A model generated the notes under the pieces. The model did no database searches. It saw nothing but the letters and a program-made list of their open reading frames with translations, and had not been told where the DNA came from. From the NCBI GenBank assembly GCA_947255165.1, contig CAMYFZ010000005.1, positions 1-47,233 of the forward strand: a DNA stretch of 47,233 bases, in the 5' to 3' direction. The position numbers and the translations under genes are program-made. This DNA is from an uncultured Varibaculum sp. (GTDB lineage: Bacteria; Actinomycetota; Actinomycetes; Actinomycetales; Actinomycetaceae). Positions 34,863-43,529 of this stretch are shown piece by piece. Numbering within the stretch: position 1 is the first letter of the stretch; each line of letters starts with the position of its first letter.

Positions 34863-36232
34863 TAGCGATCAACACCTCCCAGGACGGGATCCACGCTGGC
34901 CAGCGCCACAATCAGGTCAGAGATTGTGCCGCCTTGCGCCAGCAGGGATAAGGATTGCAGGTTAGCAAAGCTGGGGTCACGGAAGTGCGCCCGATAGGGG
35001 CGAGTACCGCCATCGGAGACTACGTGAACTCCCATAATGCCTTTGGCATGTTCGACCAGTTGCGTTGCTTGGCCGACCGGCGCCCTAAAGCCTTCGGTTA
35101 CCAGCTTGAAGTGCTGGATTAGGGATTCCATGGAGTCACCCATGATTTCTTTGATGTGTTCAGGGGAGTTCCCTTGACCATCGGTACCTACACTCAGCTG
35201 CGCCGGCCACTTGATCTGCGGGTCAGCAATCATTACCGGCTCGCCCTCGGTTTCATCTAGGCGCTCTAGCACCTGGTAGATGATCTTCAGGGATTCATAG
35301 CATTCATCAAAGCGAACTACCGTGCGGTTATAGGCATCGGATTGATCGGTGACTGGAACATCAAAATCAAAGTTTTCATATCCGCAGTAGGGCTGCATTT
35401 TACGCATATCCAAGGGGTAGCCAGCGGCGCGAACCGAGGGACCGGTCAGCGACATTGCCATAATGGCCGACATGGGCATGACCGCCGTATCGCAAAAACG
35501 TGCCTTGAAAATCGGGTTCTGCAAGGTCAGATCCTGTAGCTCGTTAATGTCGCGGCGAGTCTTTGGTAGCAGATCACGAATATATTCGGTGCACCCCGGG
35601 GGCAGATCCTGTGCCACGCCGCCCGGACGAATATAAGCATGGTTCATACGCAAACCGGTGATCTGTTCGAAAATCCGCAGGATTTCTTCGCGGCCTCTAA
35701 ACCCGATGGTCATCATGGTAGTGGCGCCCAACTCGTTGCCTCCGGTAGCAATCGCCACTACATGCGAGGCAATCCGGTTGAGTTCCATCATTAGGATGCG
35801 GATCAGGTTTGCCCGCTCCGGGATTTCAGCGGTTTTCTTTAGCACTTTTTCTACTGCCAGGCAGTAGGCAACTTCCTGGAAGAAGGGAGCTACATAGTCC
35901 ATCCGGGTGCAGTAGGTAACGCCCTGCGTCCAGGTGCGGTATTCCATGTTCTTTTCTATACCGGTATGCAAGTAACCAGTACCAACCCGCAAATCTCGCA
36001 CGTACTCTCCATCGAGTTCCGCAATCAGGCGCAGCACCCCGTGCGTTGAGGGGTGTACTGGACCGATATTCATTACGATTCGCTCGTTGGCGAGTTTTTC
36101 AACTTCGGAAGCCATTTCTTCCCAGTCCCCGCCGTGCAAATCATATTGCGGGGTGTCCTCGGTAATTAGATTGTCGAGGGCGGGACCGGCAGCCCTAAGT
36201 AGCGGGCTGTTTTTTTCGTCAGTGTATTTCAT
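34862..36232 (-). CDS. nuoD: NADH-quinone oxidoreductase subunit D
   Basis: 456 residues, related to the hydrogenase large subunit, forming part of the quinone pocket with NuoB. The N-terminal hallmark [22 protein letters not shown] and the segments [14 protein letters not shown] and [14 protein letters not shown] are clear, as is the C-terminal [12 protein letters not shown] 36232 lies directly after the nuoC stop. Confidence 0.97.
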   Translation of the reverse strand: MKYTDEKNSPLLRAAGPALDNLITEDTPQYDLHGGDWEEMASEVEKLANERIVMNIGPVHPSTHGVLRLIAELDGEYVRDLRVGTGYLHTGIEKNMEYRTWTQGVTYCTRMDYVAPFFQEVAYCLAVEKVLKKTAEIPERANLIRILMMELNRIASHVVAIATGGNELGATTMMTIGFRGREEILRIFEQITGLRMNHAYIRPGGVAQDLPPGCTEYIRDLLPKTRRDINELQDLTLQNPIFKARFCDTAVMPMSAIMAMSLTGPSVRAAGYPLDMRKMQPYCGYENFDFDVPVTDQSDAYNRTVVRFDECYESLKIIYQVLERLDETEGEPVMIADPQIKWPAQLSVGTDGQGNSPEHIKEIMGDSMESLIQHFKLVTEGFRAPVGQATQLVEHAKGIMGVHVVSDGGTRPYRAHFRDPSFANLQSLSLLAQGGTISDLIVALASVDPVLGGVDR

Positions 36233-36985
36233 TTAGCTGTATGACCTCCGCGAATCGGCGGGCGGGACTGTCGCGCCCTTAAATTGCACCGGAATACCGC
36301 CTAGCGGATAGTCTTTCCGCTGAGGGTGTCCTACCCAGTCATCGGGTAGAGCAGTTCTAGTCAGTCCGGGGTGACCGGTAAAGATAATCCCCATCAAATC
36401 CCAGGTTTCCCGCTCCCACCAGTCATTTCCCGGATAAGTGGAAACTATCGAAGGAATACGCGGATCTTCTTCCGGGCAGGTGACTTCTAGGCGCAGCTGC
36501 CGGTTATGGGTTGCCGAATAAAGCATATACACGGCGTGCAGTTCGCGACCTTTATCATGCGGATAGTGCACCCCGTTTACCCCGATACATAGTTCAAAGC
36601 GCAGGTCTTGGTCGTCACGCAGCCAGCGAGCAACCTGGGGTAGATGCTCGCGGGCAATGAAAATGGTTAGTTCATCGTTGTCGACCACCACCCGGTCAAT
36701 CACCTGTGCCACTTCCAGGTCGACGTTTTGAATCAGTTCTTCCAGGATGTCCACGACTTCGTCAAACCAGGAGCCGTAAGGACGGGCGCTTTCACCGGGC
36801 ATCTGCCGCTCAATCTGGATTTCCGTAAAGCCGGTGGTGTCGCCATCATCATGTACCCCGAACAGACCGTGGCGGGTACCAAAATCAGAGCCGGCAGTAA
36901 AACCGCGAGGAGCGGTTACTTCTACTGCTACTGGCCCGTCCTCAACATCGGAATGGAGGACTACCGTCTTGTCGTCTTCGCTCAC
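36233..36985 (-). CDS. nuoC: NADH-quinone oxidoreductase subunit C
   Basis: 250 residues, the 30-kDa-type subunit of the peripheral arm. Conserved late segments are [19 protein letters not shown] and [14 protein letters not shown]. The N-terminal 70 residues are a variable extension. GTG 36985 overlaps the nuoB stop by 4 bp. Confidence 0.95.
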   Translation of the reverse strand: MSEDDKTVVLHSDVEDGPVAVEVTAPRGFTAGSDFGTRHGLFGVHDDGDTTGFTEIQIERQMPGESARPYGSWFDEVVDILEELIQNVDLEVAQVIDRVVVDNDELTIFIAREHLPQVARWLRDDQDLRFELCIGVNGVHYPHDKGRELHAVYMLYSATHNRQLRLEVTCPEEDPRIPSIVSTYPGNDWWERETWDLMGIIFTGHPGLTRTALPDDWVGHPQRKDYPLGGIPVQFKGATVPPADSRRSYS

Positions 36986-37542
36986 GCCAACAGTCCTTTC
37001 ATCTGGGAGGTAGGAGTCGCTTCCAAAGCAGCTTTCTCGGCTTTACGGGCGATCTCTAACCGTTGTTTTTGAGTGATGGGGGTGCGGTAATGAATCTGAT
37101 CCCACAGCACCATAATCGCGTGTATCAGGGCTTCTGGCCGCGGGGGGCATCCAGGCAGATAGACATCTACCGGAACCACGTGGTCGCAGCCTTGCACCAC
37201 CGCATAGTTGTTGAATACCCCGCCCGAGGACGCGCAAGCCCCCATAGAAATAACCCACTTGGGTTCAGGCATAGCGTCGTAGGCGTTACGAATAATCGGC
37301 GCCATCTTCCAGGAAACGCGCCCGGACACGATCATCAGATCGGCGTGACGGGGAGAGGCACGGAATACTTCCATACCGAAACGGGAAATATCAAAACGCG
37401 GAGTGCCGGTAGCCATCATCTCGATAGCACAGCAGGCCAGACCCATAGTTACCGGCCAAACACTAGCTTTACGGTTTAGCCCCATAAACTTGTCTAGGCT
37501 GGTGAGCGCTACTCCTGCCGGCAGCTCATTATCAAAAGACAT
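36982..37542 (-). CDS. nuoB: NADH-quinone oxidoreductase subunit B (cluster N2)
   Basis: 186 residues. The four ligands of the terminal 4Fe-4S cluster N2 are Cys37, Cys38 ([10 protein letters not shown]), Cys103 (GACASSGG) and Cys132 ([10 protein letters not shown]). It hands electrons to menaquinone. ATG 37542 starts 14 nt after the nuoA stop. Confidence 0.97.
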   Translation of the reverse strand: MSFDNELPAGVALTSLDKFMGLNRKASVWPVTMGLACCAIEMMATGTPRFDISRFGMEVFRASPRHADLMIVSGRVSWKMAPIIRNAYDAMPEPKWVISMGACASSGGVFNNYAVVQGCDHVVPVDVYLPGCPPRPEALIHAIMVLWDQIHYRTPITQKQRLEIARKAEKAALEATPTSQMKGLLA

Positions 37543-37556
37543 GCTTTACCTCTCTC

Positions 37557-37925
37557 TTAATAGTCCAGTCCGCCGCGGCGCCACTCATAGATATAGGGCA
37601 CCAGCACTAACACGATAAACAGCAGGATGTCGATCAACACCGGAATAGCCATCACGCGACCGAAGTGACCGATCGAGACCGCGAAGGGATAAAGGAACAC
37701 CATTTCTACGTCAAACACAATGAACGTCATCGCGATTAGGTAGTACTTAATCGGGAAACGTCCGCGCGCGTCCTCGTGAACATTGGGGGCCACCCCGCAT
37801 TCGTAAGTAGCCAGCTTGGTGCGGCCCTTGCGATTCGGGCTGAGAGCTGCGGACATCGCCAGACCGCCTACGGCCAGCACAATCGCTACCGCGCCCATAA
37901 TTAACAGTGATGCCGATGGACTCAT
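37557..37925 (-). CDS. nuoA: NADH-quinone oxidoreductase subunit A
   Basis: 122 residues with three membrane helices and the typical loop TYECGVAPNVHEDARGRFPIKYY followed by FIVFDVEMVFLYPFAV. I chose ATG 37925 because GGAGG lies 4 nt upstream and the earlier in-frame ATG at 37973 would add a basic 16-residue tail not seen in the family. It is the first gene of the nuo operon; a direct 11-bp repeat in the plus-strand sequence at 37982-38005 lies just upstream. Confidence 0.95.
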   Translation of the reverse strand: MSPSASLLIMGAVAIVLAVGGLAMSAALSPNRKGRTKLATYECGVAPNVHEDARGRFPIKYYLIAMTFIVFDVEMVFLYPFAVSIGHFGRVMAIPVLIDILLFIVLVLVPYIYEWRRGGLDY

Positions 37926-37981
37926 TTGGCCTCCACATCCTTTTTGTCCGCTCCGCCAGCGATGGCGCAGCAACTGCTGTA

Positions 37982-38005
37982 GTTTCCGGTTTGTTTCCGG
38001 TTTGG
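37982..38005. repeat. Two 11-bp direct repeats upstream of nuoA
   Basis: The plus strand reads GTTTCCGGTTT-like units twice in tandem (TTTCCGGTTTG, TTTCCGGTTTG). They lie in the 100-bp gap between nuoA and the geranylgeranyl-reductase-type gene and might be a regulator site for the nuo operon. Confidence 0.5.
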
Positions 38006-38028
38006 TTGTTCTTTCTGACCGATGTACT

Positions 38029-39318
38029 TCATGACGGTACTACCACCTTAGTCAGAATTTGTAGCACCTTATCGGAGGCTACTCCGCCGCGGCGTTCATA
38101 ACCATCAGAAAGCATTTTATGGACAAATCGCATCAGCGCCGGTTTATCCAACCCGTATTTGGTGCAGGCATGCATAATTTTGGGATTTTCAATCAGTCGC
38201 ACGAAAACGCGCCCCAGACTGTAATAGCCACCGTATTGATCTTGCAGGTCGCGGGGATATTCGCGCAAAGCGAGTTCAGCTTGGGCGCTGGAGGTACGCC
38301 CCAGAGCCTGCACCAAAGCAGCCGCGGCGCGCCTGCCCGCAAACATTGCCGGGGCAATTCCTTCGCCATTAAAAGGAGATACCATTCCGGCGGCGTCTCC
38401 GACCAAAAGTAGCCCATTTTCGTAAGCCGGTTTGCGATTAAATGCCATCGGCAAGGGGGCAGAACGCAGGGAGCCAAGCATATTTTCTTCGCACAATCCC
38501 CATTCTTCCGGCAGATTCGCTACCCAGCGGTGGAATATTTCTTTATAGGGAAGCTTGGTGGATTGGGCTCCCGAAGATACTGATCCCAGTCCCACGTTTA
38601 CAATTCCCTCGCCCATCGGGAACAACCAGCCGTAACCAGGAAGCAGATTTGATTTTCCGGGCTTGCCATCCCACAGCTCTAGATGCGATTCCATCATGGT
38701 TTCGTTGCCACGGGGAGAATGGAAATAGGCACGCGCCGCCACTGCCAGCGGGCGATTCTTGAGGGGGGTACGCCCTTGCCGAGAAGCTAAGCGCCCGTTC
38801 GCCCCGGTGCAGTCCACTACGTACTGGGCGTAAAAACTAATCTGCGATTTTTGGCGGGTTTCCCGGTCGCGCTGGATGGCGCTAACCCCCCGGGCATAGC
38901 CGTCGCCATCGGTGAGCAAGTCCTGTACCACGGTGTTTTCCTGTAGCCGGGCACCCGCCGCCACTGCCTGCTGAATTAAACGCTGGTCTAGTTTTTTACG
39001 TTGGCAGGTAAGTCCATAGGAAGGAAGAGCACCTTGATTTGGCCACGGCAGCGTGATCCGGTGTCCCCCGCCGATAACGCTCAAGCCGTGGTTTATTTGC
39101 CAACCTTCTGCCAAGGGGTTGATTCCCATCGCCAGGATTTCTTTAACTGCCCCCGGGGTTAACCCGTCTCCACAGATTTTGTCGCGGGGGAAAGTTGCTT
39201 TTTCGATTACCAGGACGTCTATGCCAGATTTAGCGAGGTGATAGGCGGCAGCAGCGCCCGCAGGGCCGGCACCCACAACCAGCACTTGGCAGTGATTGTC
39301 TGCAAGCTGATCCGCCAT
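38029..39318 (-). CDS. Geranylgeranyl-reductase-family flavoprotein (menaquinone reductase MenJ-like)
   Basis: 429 residues. The FAD fold starts VLVVGAGPAGAAAAYHLAKSG (12-32) with a late GDAAGMVSPFNGEG flavin motif. The group includes geranylgeranyl reductases and MenJ, which saturates one double bond of the menaquinone side chain. Its place between menG and nuoA, and the absence of chlorophyll or archaeal lipid genes, make menaquinone the likely substrate. It starts with ATG 39318. Confidence 0.87.
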   Translation of the reverse strand: MADQLADNHCQVLVVGAGPAGAAAAYHLAKSGIDVLVIEKATFPRDKICGDGLTPGAVKEILAMGINPLAEGWQINHGLSVIGGGHRITLPWPNQGALPSYGLTCQRKKLDQRLIQQAVAAGARLQENTVVQDLLTDGDGYARGVSAIQRDRETRQKSQISFYAQYVVDCTGANGRLASRQGRTPLKNRPLAVAARAYFHSPRGNETMMESHLELWDGKPGKSNLLPGYGWLFPMGEGIVNVGLGSVSSGAQSTKLPYKEIFHRWVANLPEEWGLCEENMLGSLRSAPLPMAFNRKPAYENGLLLVGDAAGMVSPFNGEGIAPAMFAGRRAAAALVQALGRTSSAQAELALREYPRDLQDQYGGYYSLGRVFVRLIENPKIMHACTKYGLDKPALMRFVHKMLSDGYERRGGVASDKVLQILTKVVVPS

Positions 39319-39606
39319 GCCTGGACGCCCCTCCCTTACTGGTCGTTAGTTCTTGCCACAGTCGCTACCTCGGCAAGTAAAACGAGGTTTTTTAGGCACC
39401 TTCCTCGCGCCTGTTTCAGGCTAACTTGCTTTTATACTTGTCTAAAGTCACAGCGGTTTATGCTGGCAGGCACAGAATCTCGGGACTTTAGTCCACCTAA
39501 ATCGCTTAGCGATTAAGAAAGGTTTTTCTTACTTAATTCCAAATGGCTTTAAGAAAATCACTGAAACTTTCCGGCCCCAGCTACCTACTCTGGTCACCGG
39601 AAGCGC

Positions 39607-40323
39607 CTAAACATCCTCTTTAAAGGCCCGGTGAATCGCCACTGTTCCCAAGGTGAGATTGCGATAGGAAACCTCGCCCCAACCATTTTCTTGGATTAGG
39701 TGACCCAAAGTCTCTTGGTCGGGCCAATCCAAAATGGAATCAAACAGGTAGGTGTAAGCATCCGAATCTGAAGAGACCAGGCGACCGGCGGTGGGCAAAA
39801 CATTGCGCATATAAAGTTCATAAAGCCGGGCGATCTGCGGGGAGGGCGGGGTAGAGAACTCCATAATCGCCAACTTGCCCCCCGGCTTGGTTACCCGCGC
39901 GAGTTCCCGCAGTGCCTTAGCGGGATCGTGCATGTTTCTAAACCCAAACGAACAGGTGACAGTATCGAAAGCCTCATCAGCAAAGGGTAAATCGTGGGCG
40001 TCACCGACAACGAAGTTCAATTCCCGGTGACGCTTCTGCCCTTCCGCAACCATGCCTGCCGAGAAATCACAGCAAGTAACCTCGGCTCCTGCCCGGTAAA
40101 AACCGAGCGAGGAAGTACCGGTGCCAGCGGCAATATCCAGGATTTTTTGCCCGGGACGGGGAGAGACCACCTGCTGCAGGCAACGCCTCCAAATCCGGTG
40201 CTGTCCGAAAGTCATTACGTCATTAGTCAGGTCATAACGGGCTGCCACCTGGTCAAACATCCCAGAAACTTCTTCTGGTTGCTTATCTAAACCAGCAGCT
40301 GCCGGCGGATTATTTTCGCTCAA
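39607..40323 (-). CDS. menG: Demethylmenaquinone methyltransferase
   Basis: 238 residues of the UbiE/MenG family. YDLTNDVMTFGQHRIWR (30-46) is the family signature and LDIAAGTGTSS (62-72) is the SAM-binding loop; GFRNMHDPAKALRELARVTKPGG is also typical. It makes the last methylation of the quinone head group. The start is TTG 40323 with AAGGAG 6 nt upstream, which decides it. It lies 36 nt downstream of the HAD phosphatase gene on the same strand. Confidence 0.95.
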   Translation of the reverse strand: MSENNPPAAAGLDKQPEEVSGMFDQVAARYDLTNDVMTFGQHRIWRRCLQQVVSPRPGQKILDIAAGTGTSSLGFYRAGAEVTCCDFSAGMVAEGQKRHRELNFVVGDAHDLPFADEAFDTVTCSFGFRNMHDPAKALRELARVTKPGGKLAIMEFSTPPSPQIARLYELYMRNVLPTAGRLVSSDSDAYTYLFDSILDWPDQETLGHLIQENGWGEVSYRNLTLGTVAIHRAFKEDV

Positions 40324-40359
40324 AATAGCTCCTTCAAACTAGGGCACCTGTCAGGTTAC

Positions 40360-41115
40360 TCAGAAACTCCGCCCCAATCCAACCAGGTTAAACCCGCGCC
40401 GCCTCGCCTTGGCCCTTTGCAGGGCCCTACTGATCCGGGAGCGCCGCCGAAAATCGATCACCGGCCATCCGCGCTGGAAGGCGCGTACCCGCAACCAAAT
40501 ATCGGGATTGATTGCCGAAGGCTTGCCCACCAGGGTAAGTAGGGGCATATCGTTATCAGAATCCGAATAGGCGAAGCAGGAAGCGAGGTCATAGCCACGC
40601 TCTCCCGCCAGCGCCACCACGCGGTTCCGTTTACCTTGAGCGTGCATAAGTTCAGAGGCTAATCGAGCCTCGTAAACTCCATCCTTCACCGCGATTTCCG
40701 TGCCAATACCCCCGGTTAGTCCTAAGCGCTTGGCCAACATCTGGGGAAGTTCCGAGGGCGCGGCGGAAATCAACCAAATATCGTGACCGGCTGCCTGATG
40801 TCGTTTGATTAGACCCTGCGCCTGGGGAAACAGTTTCTTCTCTAGGAGGTCACACACCTGTTGGGAAATTGCCATGATTTCCTGACGAGAATGCCCCGCC
40901 ATCACCTGCAAGGCCCGGTTTTTTACCTGCTCAACCCGTTTTTGGTCTTCTCCTAGCACCACATATAAGAATGCTTGGCGGGCGGCAAAGAACAGGTCGC
41001 GAATCCCAAAAAATCGGTGCCGAAAAAGTTCCCGGGTCAAGATCCAGGAACTAGCTCCCCGAATAACGGTTTCGTCAAGATCAAAGAAGGCCGCTACCTT
41101 CGGTTTTCCGCTCAC
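40360..41115 (-). CDS. HAD-superfamily phosphatase (subfamily IB, SerB-like)
   Basis: 251 residues. The catalytic motif is FDLDET (Asp12 and Asp14), motif II is SAAPSEL, and the Mg motif is YSDSDNDMP. The helical cap (about 20-100) is of the SerB/CicA type. It should dephosphorylate a small phosphate ester; the substrate is unknown and it lacks the features that would prove phosphoserine. The C-terminus is basic (RRRSRISRALQRAKARRR). It lies upstream of and close to menG, and divergent from the histidine phosphatase gene. Confidence 0.88.
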   Translation of the reverse strand: MSGKPKVAAFFDLDETVIRGASSWILTRELFRHRFFGIRDLFFAARQAFLYVVLGEDQKRVEQVKNRALQVMAGHSRQEIMAISQQVCDLLEKKLFPQAQGLIKRHQAAGHDIWLISAAPSELPQMLAKRLGLTGGIGTEIAVKDGVYEARLASELMHAQGKRNRVVALAGERGYDLASCFAYSDSDNDMPLLTLVGKPSAINPDIWLRVRAFQRGWPVIDFRRRSRISRALQRAKARRRGFNLVGLGRSF

Positions 41116-41180
41116 GCCTCTACCCTACCTAGCTAAGGCCCGGGCTTGCACCTGGCCGAGACAAAACCGGGTTTGTTAAT

Positions 41181-41909
41181 GTGGAGAATATGCAGAAACT
41201 GACCACTATTCATTTGATGCGCCACGGAGAAGTAGATAATCCCGACGGGGTTCTCTACGGTCGCCTCCCCGGCTATCACCTAACCGAGCTGGGTAAGCAA
41301 ATGGCGCAGATGAGTGCGGACTACCTACTGGAAAAGGGCGCCCATTTAGAGGCTATAGTTTCCTCTCCCCTAGAGCGCGCAGTAGAGTCGGCAACTCCTG
41401 CCTCCGAGCTATTCGATTTGCCCATTCACACCGACAAACGCCTCTTAGAGTCGATGAATATGTTCGAGGGCGAAGTGGTCAACGGTAACCGCGCCGCCCT
41501 TTTCCACCCGCGCAACTGGCCGCGTTACCGCAACGTTTTTCGTCCTTCCTGGTGCGAGCCCTATGCGGTGCAAGCCAGCCGAGTTACCGAGGCGGTGCGT
41601 TCGGCTTTGCATCTGCCGATTCAAGATCCTTCCCGCCTGGGACGCTCCACTGACGGCTCGTCGATTCGCGAAATTTTGTTAGTTTCCCACCAGTTGCCGA
41701 TCTGGTCTTTCCGGCTATTTGTGGAAGGTCGCCCGCTGGCGCATATTCCTACTCGGCGGCAGTGCGCCCTAGCTTCGCTGACTTCCCTAACTTTCTTGGG
41801 TAACACCCTGATTAGTTTGGATTATTGCGAACCGGCCGCCCCGCTCCTAGCGCAGGCTTCCGATATGGTGCCGGGCACTTCCGCCGCCGCCTTAAATCAA
41901 GGGCACTAA
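41181..41909 (+). CDS. Histidine phosphatase family protein
   Basis: 242 residues of the phosphoglycerate-mutase-like superfamily. The catalytic RHGE motif is at 14-17 (His15 is phosphorylated during catalysis), and SSPLERAVESATP plus the late LLVSHQLPIW supply the second Arg and His. The substrate is not evident. The start is GTG 41181 or ATG 41190, with no well-spaced Shine-Dalgarno for either. It is the only plus-strand gene between the DUF3152 region and the LRR gene and diverges from the HAD phosphatase. Confidence 0.85.
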   Translation: MENMQKLTTIHLMRHGEVDNPDGVLYGRLPGYHLTELGKQMAQMSADYLLEKGAHLEAIVSSPLERAVESATPASELFDLPIHTDKRLLESMNMFEGEVVNGNRAALFHPRNWPRYRNVFRPSWCEPYAVQASRVTEAVRSALHLPIQDPSRLGRSTDGSSIREILLVSHQLPIWSFRLFVEGRPLAHIPTRRQCALASLTSLTFLGNTLISLDYCEPAAPLLAQASDMVPGTSAAALNQGH

Positions 41910-41983
41910 TAGCCCTGCTAGCTGAAACGCTAAAGATTTTTACCTGAGAACGCTCCCATCAGGGCGCTTAGCTTGACTCACAC

Positions 41984-42003
41984 AAGCTAAAGCGCTTTAG
42001 CTT
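41984..42003. repeat. Perfect 20-bp palindrome at the end of the PLDc_N gene
   Basis: AAGCTAAAGCGCTTTAGCTT, fully self-complementary, spans the stop codon of the minus-strand PLDc_N gene (41997) and faces the end of the histidine phosphatase gene. It may act as a transcription stop for one or both convergent genes, though there is no T-run. Confidence 0.65.
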
Positions 42004-42512
42004 TGAGAAGCAGGGTTTTCCGGAGGGTTCGCGTCCGGATTTGCTTCGCCCTCGCCGGCGTCCCCTCCGGAGTTGTTTTGGTCTTCTCTCGCGGCATCTT
42101 CCCCGCTAGCATTTTCCTGGTTCTTAGCGGCGCGCCGCTTGGCTTCTTCCTCTGCCTCCCGCGCCAGCCGCTCCCGTCGCATCTTTGCCTCTAACGAGAA
42201 CAAGAAATCGGGATTATCGTCGGGAGCCTGCGGTATCTCCGCTTCCTTCCGCTGGGGACTGGGGCTGCTTCCTCGTAAAATCTCTAGCGGATTGCGAGGA
42301 ATCTCTACCCGACCATCAGGACTTTCGGCTTTGCTCGCCCAGGAAATCACGATCCAGGCTAAGGGGCCAAAAACCGGCAACACGATAATGATCAAGAGCC
42401 AAAAGGCACGGGGCAGACGCCCGGGTAAATCCGATTTATCCGTGCGCAAGCAATCTACTAGCGCATATACCGCTAACAGAATCTGTATCAGAGCAATACC
42501 TACCGCGACCAT
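41997..42512 (-). CDS. PLDc_N-domain membrane protein
   Basis: 171 residues. Two membrane helices (about 2-18 and 37-58) in the arrangement of the PLDc_N domain: the first ends in LVDCLRT and the second contains FWLLIIIVLPVFGPLAWIV. A long charged tail (about 100-171) rich in Glu, Ala, Asn and Asp follows and is probably disordered. Small proteins of this type are common in actinobacteria; the role is unknown. Confidence 0.82.
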   Translation of the reverse strand: MVAVGIALIQILLAVYALVDCLRTDKSDLPGRLPRAFWLLIIIVLPVFGPLAWIVISWASKAESPDGRVEIPRNPLEILRGSSPSPQRKEAEIPQAPDDNPDFLFSLEAKMRRERLAREAEEEAKRRAAKNQENASGEDAAREDQNNSGGDAGEGEANPDANPPENPASQS

Positions 42513-42548
42513 GTTTCCAGCCTAGCAACTATCGACTTTTCGGCCTGT

Positions 42549-43439
42549 CTATAAACCCTGCAAAGCCCACTCTACGGCGATGGCGAGGCCGTATCCCAAG
42601 GTGATTTGCCCCACCTGCTTCAAGGTTTTTATTAGCTCTTTTCCGCGCGCTCCCTGCAATACTTTCATCATCGGAAAGCTCGCCCAAAATGCCACAGCCA
42701 GCCCAAACACCAGAGCTTCCCAACGAACACTAAAGGAAAGTACCCCCAGTACTAAGGCGGCATATAGATAGCAGGCAAACAGGTAACGCGAGCCCTTATC
42801 CCCTAACTTCACCGCTAGCGTATTTTTGCCACTCTGCTCATCGCCGGGAATATCGCGCAAATTGTTGATCAGCAGCAAGGCACACGACAGCAATCCGATA
42901 CCGCTGGCGGCGGTCCAGGTGCGCCAAGGCAACATATGGGCCTGTACCCAAATCGTTCCCTGTACTGCCAACAGGCCGAAGAAGGCAAACACCATCACTT
43001 CGGATACTCCCGGCAGATAGCCGTAAGGATGCTTGCCTCCGGTATAAAACCAGGCTGCCAAGGCGGCCAGTACTCCCAAGCCGATCAGACCGTAGCTACC
43101 TGCCCAGATGCATAGGGCGATTCCGCAGATTCCCGCAAACGCATAACAGCTGAGCGCGGCCACTAGCACTGTGCGGGGAGCCGCCAAACCTGCGCCGGTC
43201 AGGCGCTGGGGACCTACCCGTTTTCCTTGGGCATCGGTGCCCCGAATCCCGTCGGAATAATCATTAGAAAAATTCACTCCTACCTGGAAGAATAAGGCGA
43301 CCAACAGTGCCAATGCTGACTTTCCTGCTGATGCTTGTCCCAGTCCAATCGCCCCGCCAATCCCCATAATCACCGGCGCCAGGGACGCGGGTAAAGTTTT
43401 AGGGCGGGCAGCTTCGATCCACTGCGAACCAGTTGCCAT
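42549..43439 (-). CDS. menA: 1,4-dihydroxy-2-naphthoate polyprenyltransferase
   Basis: 296 residues with eight or nine membrane helices (UbiA superfamily). The first Asp-rich motif is NFSNDYSDGIRGTD (about 56-69) and the second is LRDIPGDEQSGKNTLAVKLG. It attaches the polyprenyl chain made by the synthase at 20648-21658 to the naphthoate head group, giving demethylmenaquinone, which MenG methylates. It follows menE at about 90 bp on the same strand. Confidence 0.96.
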   Translation of the reverse strand: MATGSQWIEAARPKTLPASLAPVIMGIGGAIGLGQASAGKSALALLVALFFQVGVNFSNDYSDGIRGTDAQGKRVGPQRLTGAGLAAPRTVLVAALSCYAFAGICGIALCIWAGSYGLIGLGVLAALAAWFYTGGKHPYGYLPGVSEVMVFAFFGLLAVQGTIWVQAHMLPWRTWTAASGIGLLSCALLLINNLRDIPGDEQSGKNTLAVKLGDKGSRYLFACYLYAALVLGVLSFSVRWEALVFGLAVAFWASFPMMKVLQGARGKELIKTLKQVGQITLGYGLAIAVEWALQGL

Positions 43440-43529
43440 TACGACACCAGCCCCCTTTTTGCTAAGTGTTGCTTTGCTTCTTATTAATGCGTTTACTAAC
43501 TGCTCGGCGGCGCCTATTTTGGCGATAAC

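Noticed and set aside
39367..39393. ACCTCG/CGAGGT hairpin followed by TTTTTT as a plus-strand terminator
   Set aside because: No plus-strand gene lies upstream, the stem is only 6 bp with a 10-nt loop, and both neighbouring genes are on the minus strand.
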